A DNA stretch of 63,393 nucleotides from JBKHYG01 sp046565595 (GTDB lineage: Bacteria; Actinomycetota; AC-67), in NCBI GenBank assembly GCA_046565595.1, contig JBKHYG010000017.1, positions 1-63,393 of the forward strand, written 5' to 3'. The position numbers and the translations under genes were made by a program. Below, one piece after another: positions 25,027 through 33,369 of this stretch. Numbering within the stretch: position 1 is the stretch's first letter; every line of letters starts with the position of its first letter. The notes beneath the pieces are model-generated. The model did not search any database and was not told where the DNA came from. It saw only the letters and a program-made list of their open reading frames with translations.

Positions 25027-26364
25027 ATGACTTGGACCCCAGACGATTGGCGCGGCCTCTCCGCGCTGCAGCAACCTGATTGGCCCGACCAGGCGGCGGT
25101 AACCACCGCTGCCAAGGAGCTCGCCCAGTGGCCTCCGCTCGTGTTCGCTGGCGAGGTGCGCGACCTCAAGTCTTCGCTGGCTGAGGTCGCGCACGGCAAC
25201 GCGTTCCTGCTGCAGGCCGGCGACTGCGCCGAGTCGTTCCACGACCATTCGGCCTCGCGGGTTCGCGAGATGCTGAAGGTGCTGCTGCAGATGTCGGCGA
25301 TCGTCACATACGCGGCCGGGACGCCTGTGGTCAAGATCGCGCGCACGGCGGGTCAGTACGCGAAGCCGCGCTCGTCGCCGACCGAGACCGTGGACGGGGT
25401 CGAACTGCCGTCGTTCCGCGGACACATCGTCAACTCCGAGGACCCGGACGCGACCGCGAGGATCCCAGACCCGCGCCGCATGCTCGATGCGTACCACCGG
25501 GCGGCCTCGACGCTGAACCTCCTCCGCGCGTTCACCCACGGTGGTTTCGCCGATCTCACGCGCGTGCACGCTTGGAACCAGGAGTTCATCGCGAGTTCGC
25601 CGGAAGGCAAGCGTTTCGAGAAGCTCGCCGCCGAGATCGACCGCGCACTCGATTTCATGCGTGCCATCGGCGTGCAGACCGACGACCCGCGGTTGCATCA
25701 AGTGGATGTTTGGACTTCGCATGAAGCACTGCTGTTGGAGTACGAACAAGCGCTTACGCGCACGGATTCACTGACCGGCGACTGGTACGACTGTTCCGGA
25801 CACATGCTCTGGATCGGCGAGCGGACCCGCGACCCGGATGGCGCACACGTGCGGTTCCTGTCCGGTGTCGGCAACCCGATCGGCTGCAAGGTGGGCCCCA
25901 CGGCAACACCCGAGGATGTGAAGCGCCTATGCGAGGTACTCGACCCGGATAGGGAACCAGGGCGTCTGACCTTGATCAGCCGCATGGGTAAGGACAAGGT
26001 CCGAGACTCGCTGCCCGCGCTCGTCGAGGCGACGCGTGCCGAAGGCTGGCCGGTTATCTGGCAGTGCGACCCGATGCACGGGAACACCTTCACCTCATCC
26101 AACGGGCGCAAGACCCGCAACCTGAGCGACATCGTGAACGAGATCGACGGCTTCTTCGAGGTGCACTCATCGCTCGGGACACACCCGGGAGGCATCCACC
26201 TCGAGATCACCGGCGACGCGGTCACCGAATGCATAGGCGGCGAGACCGCACTCACCGAGGATGATCTTCCTCGGGCTTACTCGACGCTGTGCGATCCCCG
26301 GTTGAACGGTAGGCAAGGGATAGACCTGTCGTTCCATCTCGCTGATCTGATCGTCGGAAGGTGA
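25027..26364 (+). CDS. aroG: class II 3-deoxy-D-arabino-heptulosonate 7-phosphate synthase
   Basis: This 445-residue enzyme has the usual length of plant/actinobacterial class II DAHP synthases, which condense phosphoenolpyruvate and erythrose 4-phosphate at the start of the shikimate pathway. Visible motifs are WPPLVFAGEV, QAGDCAESF with the metal-binding Cys near residue 66, RTAGQYAKPRSS, DPRLHQVDVWTSHEALLLEYE, NPIGCKVGP, WQCDPMHGNT and HPGGIHLEITGDAVTEC. The stop overlaps a possible GTG of the tryptophanase-family gene, suggesting a two-gene operon. The start fits a leaderless transcript. Confidence 0.97.
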   Translation: MTWTPDDWRGLSALQQPDWPDQAAVTTAAKELAQWPPLVFAGEVRDLKSSLAEVAHGNAFLLQAGDCAESFHDHSASRVREMLKVLLQMSAIVTYAAGTPVVKIARTAGQYAKPRSSPTETVDGVELPSFRGHIVNSEDPDATARIPDPRRMLDAYHRAASTLNLLRAFTHGGFADLTRVHAWNQEFIASSPEGKRFEKLAAEIDRALDFMRAIGVQTDDPRLHQVDVWTSHEALLLEYEQALTRTDSLTGDWYDCSGHMLWIGERTRDPDGAHVRFLSGVGNPIGCKVGPTATPEDVKRLCEVLDPDREPGRLTLISRMGKDKVRDSLPALVEATRAEGWPVIWQCDPMHGNTFTSSNGRKTRNLSDIVNEIDGFFEVHSSLGTHPGGIHLEITGDAVTECIGGETALTEDDLPRAYSTLCDPRLNGRQGIDLSFHLADLIVGR

Positions 26365-26366
26365 CG

Positions 26367-27749
26367 ATGGACGATCGGTTCAAGACGATCATCGAGCCGT
26401 TCAGGATCAAGAGCGTCGAACCGATCCGCCACACCACAGTCGAACAGCGTCGCGCAGCCCTAGAGGCTGTCGGTTGGAATCCGTTCGGTCTGCACGCAGA
26501 GGATGTGTTGATCGACCTGTTGACCGACTCGGGGACCGGTGCGATGTCCTCGGGTCAATGGGCGGGCATGATGCGCGGCGACGAGTCTTACGCAGGCTCC
26601 CCCTCTTACTTCCGCTTCGAGCGGGCGGTCAAGGAGATCACAGGCTTCGATCAGATCATCCCCACGCACCAGGGTCGCGCCGCGGAACGCATCCTCTTCG
26701 CCGAGGTCTGCTCCGTCGGATCGGTGGTTCCCAACAACACGCACTTCGATACGACCCGGGCCAATGTCGAACATGAGGGAGCCGAGGCGCGGGATCTGGT
26801 GCGCGCGATCGGGCGAGACCCCGCCGCCTTCGATGACTTCAAGGGCAACATCGACCTCGAGGCGCTCGAAGCGACGCTACAGACGGACGGCGACAAGGTT
26901 CCGCTTGTGATGGTCACCGTGACGAACAACTCGGGTGGAGGGCAGCCGGTCTCGCTGGAGAACCTGCGAGGCGTGCGCGAACTGTGTGACAGGTACGGCA
27001 AGCCGTTCTTCCTGGACGCGTGCCGCTTCGCAGAGAACGCCTGGTTCATCAAGCAACGGGAGCCTGGCCAGCAGGATCGCTCGCCGAAGGAGATCGCGCA
27101 GGAGATGTTCTCGCTCGCGGACGGAGCGACCTTCAGCGCGAAGAATGACGGCCTCGCGAACATCGGCGGCTTCCTGGCGATGAACGACACCGAGTTGGCA
27201 GGACGCTGTCGCGCCAACCTGATCCTCACCGAAGGCTTCCCCACCTACGGTGGCTTGGCCGGATACGACCTGGAAGCGATCGCGGTAGGACTACACGAGG
27301 TCTTGGACCCCGACTACCTGCGGTACCGCACCCGTAGCGTCGAGTACCTGTGGGAACGCTGCCGGGCCGCTGGTGTTCCAACGCTCAACCCTCCCGGCGG
27401 ACACGCGGTTTACCTGGATGCGAAGGCGATGTTGCCGCACATCCCGCCGGCAGAGTTCCCCGCCTGGTCGCTGTCGTGCGAGTTCTACCTGGAGGGCGGG
27501 GTCCGCAGCGTCGAGATCGGCTCTGTCATGTTCGGCAAGGTCCTGCCCGACGGGAGCGAGACCCCAGCACCTATGGAGTTGGTCCGGCTCGCCATCCCTC
27601 GTCGCGTGTACACGCAGTCGCATGTCGACTACACCGCAGAAGTGGTTGCCTTGGTCGCCGATAGGGCGAGCGAGCTACGCGGTTACAGGATCGTCGAACA
27701 GGCCCCTTGGCTCCGGCACTTCACGGCTCGGTTCGAACCGCTGAGGTGA
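26367..27749 (+). CDS. tryptophanase / tyrosine phenol-lyase family protein with Asn at the PLP-lysine position
   Basis: This 460-residue protein is of the beta-eliminating lyase family, fold-type I PLP enzymes that split Trp or Tyr to pyruvate and ammonia. ATG 26367 is preferred over GTG 26361 because GGAAGG sits just before it. Conserved blocks are SGQWAGMMRGDESYAGSPSY, IPTHQGRAAERI, NNTHFDTTRANVEHEGA, SAKNDGLANIGGFLAMND, GFPTYGGLAGYDLEA, GVRSVEIGS and LRHFTARF. In characterised members the active-site motif is SxKKD and the second Lys binds PLP; here it is Asn260 (codon AAT 27144-27146). It may be inactive, or a base error. Conserved features of both tryptophanase and tyrosine phenol-lyase are present, so the substrate is open. 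Confidence 0.9.
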   Translation: MDDRFKTIIEPFRIKSVEPIRHTTVEQRRAALEAVGWNPFGLHAEDVLIDLLTDSGTGAMSSGQWAGMMRGDESYAGSPSYFRFERAVKEITGFDQIIPTHQGRAAERILFAEVCSVGSVVPNNTHFDTTRANVEHEGAEARDLVRAIGRDPAAFDDFKGNIDLEALEATLQTDGDKVPLVMVTVTNNSGGGQPVSLENLRGVRELCDRYGKPFFLDACRFAENAWFIKQREPGQQDRSPKEIAQEMFSLADGATFSAKNDGLANIGGFLAMNDTELAGRCRANLILTEGFPTYGGLAGYDLEAIAVGLHEVLDPDYLRYRTRSVEYLWERCRAAGVPTLNPPGGHAVYLDAKAMLPHIPPAEFPAWSLSCEFYLEGGVRSVEIGSVMFGKVLPDGSETPAPMELVRLAIPRRVYTQSHVDYTAEVVALVADRASELRGYRIVEQAPWLRHFTARFEPLR

Positions 27750-28200
27750 TCAGTCTTTGGTCATCTGGCGGCGATCCTCTTCGAGGATGAGTTCGTGCTT
27801 GCCTGCCATCTTGCTGCGCCAACGCATCGCCTGAGAAGACATCGACCTACCGGCGGCTCGGACATTCTTGCCTCGGGTCGCGTAGAACGCTGAAGAACCC
27901 CGTGCGATCCCGAGCTGGTCGACCTGGTCGAGGACAACTTCGTCTCCATCGACGCGAGCGTGTGGCCGATCGCATCCAGCAGCGGCGTTCCGCCGCGAGG
28001 GATGTAGGTCTCGCGCGTCAACGGCGTGGCCTCTTGGATGGGGATCGAGTCGTAGATCGTCTCGATCCCCTCGGTGTCGAACTGGACGAGCGTCAGCAGC
28101 GTCCGTCCCTGTTGATTCTTGAGGTCGTCAACGAAGGTATTGAAGGAGCCGATCGTGTCGTCGCGGATGCTGCCCATGGATCCTGAGCGGTCATCACCCC
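27750..28200 (-). pseudogene. VWA-domain gene, degraded by deletion and frameshift
   Basis: One frame contains the start of a VWA domain: DRSGSMGSIRDDTIGSFNTF with the MIDAS DxSGS, then LTLVQFD and PRGGTPLLDAIGHTL. It loses similarity after SMETKL near 27940. A different frame then gives a sensible C-terminus, LGIARGSSAFYATRGKNVRAA to RRQMTKD, ending at a TGA at 27750. By comparison with intact VWA proteins of about 200 residues, the middle section with the TDG motif (about 60-70 residues) is missing. No start codon in frame precedes the MIDAS motif convincingly. The stop lies directly next to that of the convergent tryptophanase-family gene. Confidence 0.7.
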
Positions 28201-28239
28201 TTTGAAACCCAGCGTGACTGTCAGTTTTCCCGGGAAACG

Positions 28240-28270
28240 AGAGAGCCACCGCATGCAGCGGTGGCTCTCT
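28240..28270. terminator. 13-bp hairpin terminator
   Basis: A perfect 13-bp stem (AGAGAGCCACCGC and its complement) has the loop ATGCA. It lies 16 bases after the stop of the minus-strand secreted protein gene. A 12-bp palindrome TTTCCCGGGAAA (28226-28237) adjoins it. Confidence 0.7.
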
Positions 28271-28286
28271 GGGATCGGGCGAGGTT

Positions 28287-29789
28287 CTAGCGTTCGATCG
28301 CTGATACCTCAACCGGGTTGTCGTGGCGCTGCTGAACGGCAGCTCCCACATTCGGGGTGTTCGGGCCGGTCAGGTAGTGCTCCTGGCGGATGATGTTCTC
28401 GATCAGCGGGCTGAGACCGGCTTCGCCTGTCGGGCCGGGGCCGTCGCTGTCATCCGCGAGGTGGGCGTGCATACCGAACGAACCGCAGGCACCCTGCGCC
28501 CCTTCGGGCAGTGAACCGGTCCGGTCGTTGTAACTGTGGTCATCGCGGTAGTAGCCGCTGACCAGTCCACGGACAGGCTTGGGCTGACTCCACACGCCGA
28601 CCCAACCGCCGTTAGGACCCGAGATCTGTTCCCACTGGGTTCCCACCGGCGGCACGATCAGGTCTGCTCGCGGCGAGTAGAAGAGCGGGTACTGGTGAGC
28701 GAAGTCGTCACGGATGTCGCCTACCGGATCCGGCACACCATCGACCGGAACGCCCTGCTCGTTCAGGCTGTTGTAGAAGGTCCAGTCGCCCTTACTGCAG
28801 TCCATATCCCAGTAGCCGTAGAAGCCTTCCGGAGGCATCGGGTGCAGGTGCAGCACGAACTCCTGACGGAAGGTGTTCGGGTAGGCGATGATCGTCCGCG
28901 TCACGTTCGTTCCCGAAGCGGCGCCATTGGTGGCGCGGATCACTCGAACGGGACCGACGATCGTGCCGAGCATGGTCGAGTGCTGAGACCAGTACCACTC
29001 GGTCTGGGACGAGCCGTCTCCGGCGTAGGCGCGACCCTTCCAGCGGTCGATCACATCGGGGCCCAGACCGTTGGTAGCCAGCAGGCGCTCCTCGGGGGTG
29101 CCGGTCGCGTCATTGGCGCCTGTGCGGATCCGGATCGAGTCGATGCCCCAGCGGCTGTCGAAGTGCATCTGGTAGCCGGTGGTCGCGATCAGGTCGTTGC
29201 GGTTGTAGCCGCTTTCCTTGTTACACGGGATGTCTGCGGAGTTGTCCGGATCGTCGGACTGGTAGGTCACATACGGATCCGGTGCGGCGGCGGTCGCGCC
29301 CGTGACCAAGCTGACCCACGCTTGCTGCTTGGTCACCGGGTCGGTCACCTGCAGATCCGTGCGCGCGGTGGCGCCGTCCGGGAGTTCAGACTCTGGAGCC
29401 AGCTGACCTGCGTCACCCAGCATGAAGACGAGTTCATCGTCGGCGTCGAAGCCGTTGGTCTCTTGGCCGTCGTAGTCGTAGGTGTTCTGAACATCCGCAC
29501 CCGAGTACGCGTTGAAGAAGCCGCAACCGGCGAGACGCACGTCGCGGCGCTCATCGATCTGGCTGGGGATCCGACGCCATTCGGAGCCGTTCCACGAGTG
29601 TGCGGTGATGTCCTCGACGGGGACGCCTTGGAGCCTGCTGCCCAGGATCCCGAAGATGTCCGCGCCGGTTACGACGACGGGCTCTCCGGAGCGATCGCTG
29701 GTCAGCTCCGTTGCTTGCGTGGGGGTGGTGATGAGGGTGCTTGTCAGCGCCGTCGCGAGCACCGCCCCGATGATGGTTGATCGTTTCAT
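28287..29789 (-). CDS. secreted protein of unknown function
   Basis: This 500-residue protein starts at an ATG behind GGGAGGAACC and has a signal peptide (MKRSTIIGAVLATALTSTLI, then TPTQA-TEL). The mature protein is acidic and aromatic-rich, with beta-type stretches: AHSWNGSEWRRIPSQIDERRD, DADDELVFMLGD and WGIDSIRIRTGANDATG, followed by a C-terminal half with FRQEFVLHLHPMPPEGFYGYWDMDCSKGDW and GMHAHLADDSDGPGP. Three or four cysteines may form disulphides. The layout suggests a polysaccharide-modifying or carbohydrate-binding secreted protein, but no catalytic motif is certain and I do not recognise the family. The pirin gene diverges from it across a repeat-containing region. Confidence 0.8.
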   Translation of the reverse strand: MKRSTIIGAVLATALTSTLITTPTQATELTSDRSGEPVVVTGADIFGILGSRLQGVPVEDITAHSWNGSEWRRIPSQIDERRDVRLAGCGFFNAYSGADVQNTYDYDGQETNGFDADDELVFMLGDAGQLAPESELPDGATARTDLQVTDPVTKQQAWVSLVTGATAAAPDPYVTYQSDDPDNSADIPCNKESGYNRNDLIATTGYQMHFDSRWGIDSIRIRTGANDATGTPEERLLATNGLGPDVIDRWKGRAYAGDGSSQTEWYWSQHSTMLGTIVGPVRVIRATNGAASGTNVTRTIIAYPNTFRQEFVLHLHPMPPEGFYGYWDMDCSKGDWTFYNSLNEQGVPVDGVPDPVGDIRDDFAHQYPLFYSPRADLIVPPVGTQWEQISGPNGGWVGVWSQPKPVRGLVSGYYRDDHSYNDRTGSLPEGAQGACGSFGMHAHLADDSDGPGPTGEAGLSPLIENIIRQEHYLTGPNTPNVGAAVQQRHDNPVEVSAIER

Positions 29790-29825
29790 GGTTCCTCCCG
29801 TGCCCCTGTCGAGGCTCTCCACGAG

Positions 29826-29854
29826 AGGATTCCCGGTCGGACGGTCGGAATCCT
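29826..29854. repeat. inverted and tandem repeats in a divergent promoter region
   Basis: An 8-bp inverted repeat, AGGATTCC and GGAATCCT, has a 13-base spacer. Overlapping it, CGGTCGGA is tandemly repeated at 29834-29849. It lies between the start codons of the secreted protein (29789) and pirin (29887), where an operator could control both. Confidence 0.45.
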
Positions 29855-29866
29855 TCCCGGCGGCGT

Positions 29867-29883
29867 CGGACGGTTATCGTCCG
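29867..29883 (+). promoter_or_regulatory. leaderless -10 (TATCGT) of pirin within a short inverted repeat
   Basis: TATCGT at 29875-29880 lies 6 bases before the pirin ATG and no ribosome site is present. It is embedded in the 6-bp inverted repeat CGGACG-n5-CGTCCG, so a bound repressor could occlude it. Confidence 0.45.
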
Positions 29884-29886
29884 GGC

Positions 29887-30591
29887 ATGGTCATCGTGCG
29901 CCGTGACGCTGAGATCCACCGAGAGGACGGCGGGTGGTTCAGCGCGCGCTGGCACTTCAGCTTCGATCGGTATCACGACCCGGAGAACATGGGTTGGGGT
30001 GCGCTCCGTGTCTTCAACGACGACCGTCTCATCGAGGGAGCTACTTGGCCGATGCACCCGCATCGGGATGTCGAGGGCATCACCTATGTCGTCGAAGGCA
30101 CCTTCGAACATGCGGACTCGCTAAGCAACGGTGGAGTGCTGCCGGCGGGATCGGTGCAGAGGATGACCTTGGGCCGGGGGGCCTGGCACTCTGAGTCCAA
30201 CCACTCCAGGACAGAGCCGATGCGCTTCCTCCAACTCTGGATCCTGCCCGACCGCACGGATCTCGAGCCAGAGGTCGAGCAGAAGATCTTCACGCTCGAA
30301 GATCGCACTGACCGGCTGCTGTGCGTACTGAACCCCGATGGATCGGGTGGCGCTCTCAAGGTTCACCGAGACTCATCCATGTTCATCTCACGGATGAACG
30401 CGGGACTAGAGCTCGAGCATCGTTTCGCGGCCGGACGCGGCGGTTACCTCTATCTCATCTCTGGAGAGTTGCTCTTGGGGCCCGAGCGACTTTCCACCGG
30501 CGACGCCGCCAAGATCGCCGGTGAGTCTTCCATATCGCTTCATGCCGAAGATGTGTGCGAACTGGTCCTGGTCGATGTGAGCCTGCCGTGA
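29887..30591 (+). CDS. pirin family protein
   Basis: This is a 234-residue bicupin of normal pirin length. The N-terminal cupin holds the metal ligands: two His in MHPHRDVEGITYVVEG and His plus Glu in GRGAWHSESN. These form the iron site of pirins, some of which act as quercetin dioxygenases. The second cupin (about 150-234) is more divergent. ATG 29887 is placed by a -10-like TATCGT six bases upstream; a much longer open frame to the left overlaps the divergent gene and is not real. The stop overlaps the GTG of the acetyltransferase (GTGA). Confidence 0.92.
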   Translation: MVIVRRDAEIHREDGGWFSARWHFSFDRYHDPENMGWGALRVFNDDRLIEGATWPMHPHRDVEGITYVVEGTFEHADSLSNGGVLPAGSVQRMTLGRGAWHSESNHSRTEPMRFLQLWILPDRTDLEPEVEQKIFTLEDRTDRLLCVLNPDGSGGALKVHRDSSMFISRMNAGLELEHRFAAGRGGYLYLISGELLLGPERLSTGDAAKIAGESSISLHAEDVCELVLVDVSLP

Positions 30592-31532
30592 GCCTGCGCA
30601 TCGAGGAGTGGCACTCATCCGAGCTCGGCAAACCGCCGGGGTTGGATGCGTTGGTCGCTGCGGCGATCGAAGCGGATGGCCGTAAGCCGATAGACGAGTC
30701 AGCGCTCGCAGAACTGAAGGCGGGCGCACCGGAGATGCCTCATGCCGCATTCGTGGCGAGAGATGCCGAAGGTCTGATCGGTTACGCACACGTGTCCTTC
30801 CGGGCGACGCGGCATGGTTGGCGGACCGACCTGGTCGTCCATCCGCGCGCACGCCACGAAGGCGTCGGATCGGAACTGACCCGCAAGGTCTTCGACCATG
30901 TGGCATGGGACGGTGGCGGAACGCTGCACCTGTGGGTTCCGTCGGATGCGACCTCGAGCAAACTCGCGGAACGGTTCGGCTTCGTTCCGGTGCGCCGACT
31001 GCACCAGCAGCACGCCGCGCTTCCTGCACCGACCTTCCCTGCTCCTTACGGGATCGAGATCCGTCCCTTCTCTGACCCCGACCGGGATGCCTGGCTGCGC
31101 ACCCACAATCTGGCGTTCGGCGATCATCCCGATGCCGGTGGATGGAGCGATGCCGACTTCGAATGGCGGACCAGGGAGCCGTGGTTCGATGCGGATGGAC
31201 TCCGTCTCGCATACGACGAGCAAGGCCAGATGCTCGGATCTTGCTGGATGAAGATCCACGACCATTCCGATCCTGCTCATGACCTGAGCGACACCACCTC
31301 GAAGAGGGTGGCGGAGATCTACATGATGGGAGTCGCACCACAGGCCAGAGGCCGGGGCCTGGCTCCGGCCCTCGCATCTGACGGGCTGGCTTGGGGGGTT
31401 TCGAAGGGCGCTGACCGGGCCATGCTCTATGTGGACGAGTCCAACGCTCCTGCCATGCGGCTCTATCGCGGATTCGGCTTCCAGACCACCGCCATCCAGG
31501 TGTGCCTAGAGGTCGAGATACCGGCCAGATAG
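30588..31532 (+). CDS. tandem GNAT acetyltransferase
   Basis: The protein has 314 residues and two GNAT domains. The first (about 1-145) has DLVVHPRARHEGVGSELTRKVFD as its acetyl-CoA loop. The second (about 155-314) has EIYMMGVAPQARGRGLAPALASDGL and ends MLYVDESNAPAMRLYRGFGF. The layout resembles mycothiol synthase (MshD), but I cannot assign that activity from the sequence alone. The GTG start overlaps the pirin stop by 4 bases, so the two genes are coupled. Confidence 0.87.
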   Translation: MSLRIEEWHSSELGKPPGLDALVAAAIEADGRKPIDESALAELKAGAPEMPHAAFVARDAEGLIGYAHVSFRATRHGWRTDLVVHPRARHEGVGSELTRKVFDHVAWDGGGTLHLWVPSDATSSKLAERFGFVPVRRLHQQHAALPAPTFPAPYGIEIRPFSDPDRDAWLRTHNLAFGDHPDAGGWSDADFEWRTREPWFDADGLRLAYDEQGQMLGSCWMKIHDHSDPAHDLSDTTSKRVAEIYMMGVAPQARGRGLAPALASDGLAWGVSKGADRAMLYVDESNAPAMRLYRGFGFQTTAIQVCLEVEIPAR

Positions 31533-31537
31533 CGGCT

Positions 31538-31566
31538 TGGGGGTAGGTGTCGTTACTCGATAGGCT
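31538..31566 (+). promoter_or_regulatory. possible promoter of sat-cysC
   Basis: TTGGGG (31538-31543) and TAGGCT (31561-31566) are separated by 17 bases, ideal spacing. They lie about 45 bases before the ATG, leaving room for the GGAAAGG ribosome site. Confidence 0.45.
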
Positions 31567-31611
31567 GCTACCGGCTCGGACGAGCCCCCAACCTCGATCG
31601 GAAAGGCACCC

Positions 31612-33318
31612 ATGTCCCTCATCGCTCCCTACGGCGGCACGCTCTGTGATCTCGTCGTTGACCCCTCTCGCGCAGGCGAACTCAAGGCCGAGTCCACCGA
31701 ACTCGCTTCTTGGGATCTGACGCCCCGGCAGGTCTGCGACATCGAGCTGCTGCTGAACGGCTCATTCAGTCCGCTGCGCGGCTACATGACCGAAGCCGAT
31801 TGGAAGAGCGTGTGCGAGAACATGCGCCTAGCCGACGGGACGCTCTGGCCGCTGCCGATCACGCTCGACGTCTCTGAGGAGTTCGCCGAGAAGGCCGCGC
31901 CAGGTGCGCGTGTCGCGCTGCGCGATCCCGAGGGTGTCGTGCTGGCGATCCTGACCGTCAGCGACCGTTGGACGCCGGACCGCGAGTGGGAAGCCGAGAC
32001 CGTGTTCGGCTCGAAGGATGTTCGTCACCCGGGTGCCCAGGCGATGGTCAACGCCAACCCGGTCTACCTCGGCGGGACGCTCGAGGGTCTCGAGCTCCCC
32101 CACCACTACGACTTCAAGCAGCTGCGCAACACGCCGGCAGAACTGCGCGAACACTTCGAGAAGCGCGGCTGGAGCAAGGTCGTCGCCTTCCAGACGCGCA
32201 ACCCGCTGCACCGTGCGCACTACGAACTGACGCGCCGCGCAGCCGAGGAGACGGGCGCCGGCCTGCTGATCCACCCGGTCGTCGGGTTGACCAAGCCCGG
32301 CGATGTCGACCACTACACGCGCGTCCGCTGCTACGAAGCGCTGCTCCCCCGCTATCCCGAGGGCACCGTCGAGTTGTCGCTGTTGAACCTCGCGATGCGC
32401 ATGGGCGGTCCTCGCGAAGCGATCCTGCATGCGATCATCCGCCGCAACCATGGAGTCACGCACTTCATCGTCGGCCGCGACCACGCGGGCCCTGGCAAGG
32501 ACTCGCAGGGCAACGACTTCTACGGTCCTTACGACGCGCAGGAACTGGTCATCAAGTGCCAAGAAGAACTCGGCGTCGAGATGGTGCCTTTCAAGCTGAT
32601 GGTCTATGTCCCGGGCAAGGACGAGTACTACCCGGTCGATGAGGTGCCAGAGGGCGAAGAGACCGCCAACATCTCGGGTACCGAACAGCGCGAGCTGCTC
32701 GCGGCCGGAGCTGAGATCCCCGAGTGGTTCAGCTTCCCGGAAGTCGTCGAGGAGTTGCGTAAGACCTCGCCGCCGCGCTCGGAGCAGGGCGTCACCGTCT
32801 TCTTCACCGGCCTGTCGGGTTCCGGAAAGTCGACGATCGCGAACATCCTGTTGGCCAAGCTGCTCGAGCAGGGCGGTCGCCAGATCACGCTGCTCGATGG
32901 CGACCTGGTCCGGAAGCACCTGTCCAAGGGCCTCGGATTCAGCAAGGAAGACCGCGACACGAACATCCTGCGGATCGGGTGGGTCGCCGCAGAGGTGACC
33001 CGCCACGGCGGGATCGCTGTCTGCGCACCGATCGCTCCCTACGAGGCGACACGCTCTGAGGTGCGTCGCATGGTCGAGGAGGGCGGCGGCTTCATCCTCG
33101 TTCATGTCGCCACCCCTCTCGAGGAGTGCGAGAAGCGGGACCGCAAGGGGCTCTACGCGCAGGCACGCGCGGGCAAGATCAAGGGCTTCACCGGTATCGA
33201 CGATCCTTACGAGGAGCCGACGGACGCTCAGATCGTGCTCACGACGGTTGACGAGACCGCCGAGCAGTCGGCCGACCGCGTACTCGACTATCTGAGGTCC
33301 GAGGGCTACCTAGCCTGA
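31612..33318 (+). CDS. sat-cysC: bifunctional sulfate adenylyltransferase / adenylylsulfate kinase
   Basis: This 568-residue fusion activates sulfate in two steps, first to APS and then to PAPS. The ATP sulfurylase part (about 1-390) has the PUA-like N-terminus, QTRNPLHRAHYELTRRA and GRDHAGPGKDSQGNDFYGPYDAQE. The APS kinase part (about 395-568) has the P-loop GLSGSGKSTIAN near residue 400, LLDGDLVRKHLSKGLGFSKEDRDTN and GFTGIDDPYEEP. This is the single-chain Sat type rather than the CysDN type. No sulfite reductase gene is nearby, so use of PAPS for assimilation or sulfation is open. It appears monocistronic. Confidence 0.96.
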   Translation: MSLIAPYGGTLCDLVVDPSRAGELKAESTELASWDLTPRQVCDIELLLNGSFSPLRGYMTEADWKSVCENMRLADGTLWPLPITLDVSEEFAEKAAPGARVALRDPEGVVLAILTVSDRWTPDREWEAETVFGSKDVRHPGAQAMVNANPVYLGGTLEGLELPHHYDFKQLRNTPAELREHFEKRGWSKVVAFQTRNPLHRAHYELTRRAAEETGAGLLIHPVVGLTKPGDVDHYTRVRCYEALLPRYPEGTVELSLLNLAMRMGGPREAILHAIIRRNHGVTHFIVGRDHAGPGKDSQGNDFYGPYDAQELVIKCQEELGVEMVPFKLMVYVPGKDEYYPVDEVPEGEETANISGTEQRELLAAGAEIPEWFSFPEVVEELRKTSPPRSEQGVTVFFTGLSGSGKSTIANILLAKLLEQGGRQITLLDGDLVRKHLSKGLGFSKEDRDTNILRIGWVAAEVTRHGGIAVCAPIAPYEATRSEVRRMVEEGGGFILVHVATPLEECEKRDRKGLYAQARAGKIKGFTGIDDPYEEPTDAQIVLTTVDETAEQSADRVLDYLRSEGYLA

Positions 33319-33356
33319 GCCGACTGTCTTAGATGAGCGCGGCCGCGTGCTCCGTC

Positions 33357-33362
33357 TAGCCT
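33357..33362 (+). promoter_or_regulatory. -10 element of a leaderless promoter (TAGCCT)
   Basis: TAGCCT lies 7 bases before the GTG of the antiporter gene. No ribosome site is present. Confidence 0.4.
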
Positions 33363-33369
33363 GGCGCGC

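Noticed and set aside
28197..28240. Insertion-sequence scar at the broken VWA gene
   Set aside because: A 12-bp palindrome and a short GGGTTTCAAAGGGGT stretch are present, but there are no terminal repeats, target duplication or transposase remnant.
29512..29886. N-terminal extension of pirin to 359 codons
   Set aside because: It would overlap the divergent secreted-protein gene and contain the promoter repeats; the pirin fold starts at ATG 29887.
31828..33105. Open frame of 425 codons antisense to sat-cysC
   Set aside because: It mirrors a well-conserved enzyme gene and shows no domain of its own.
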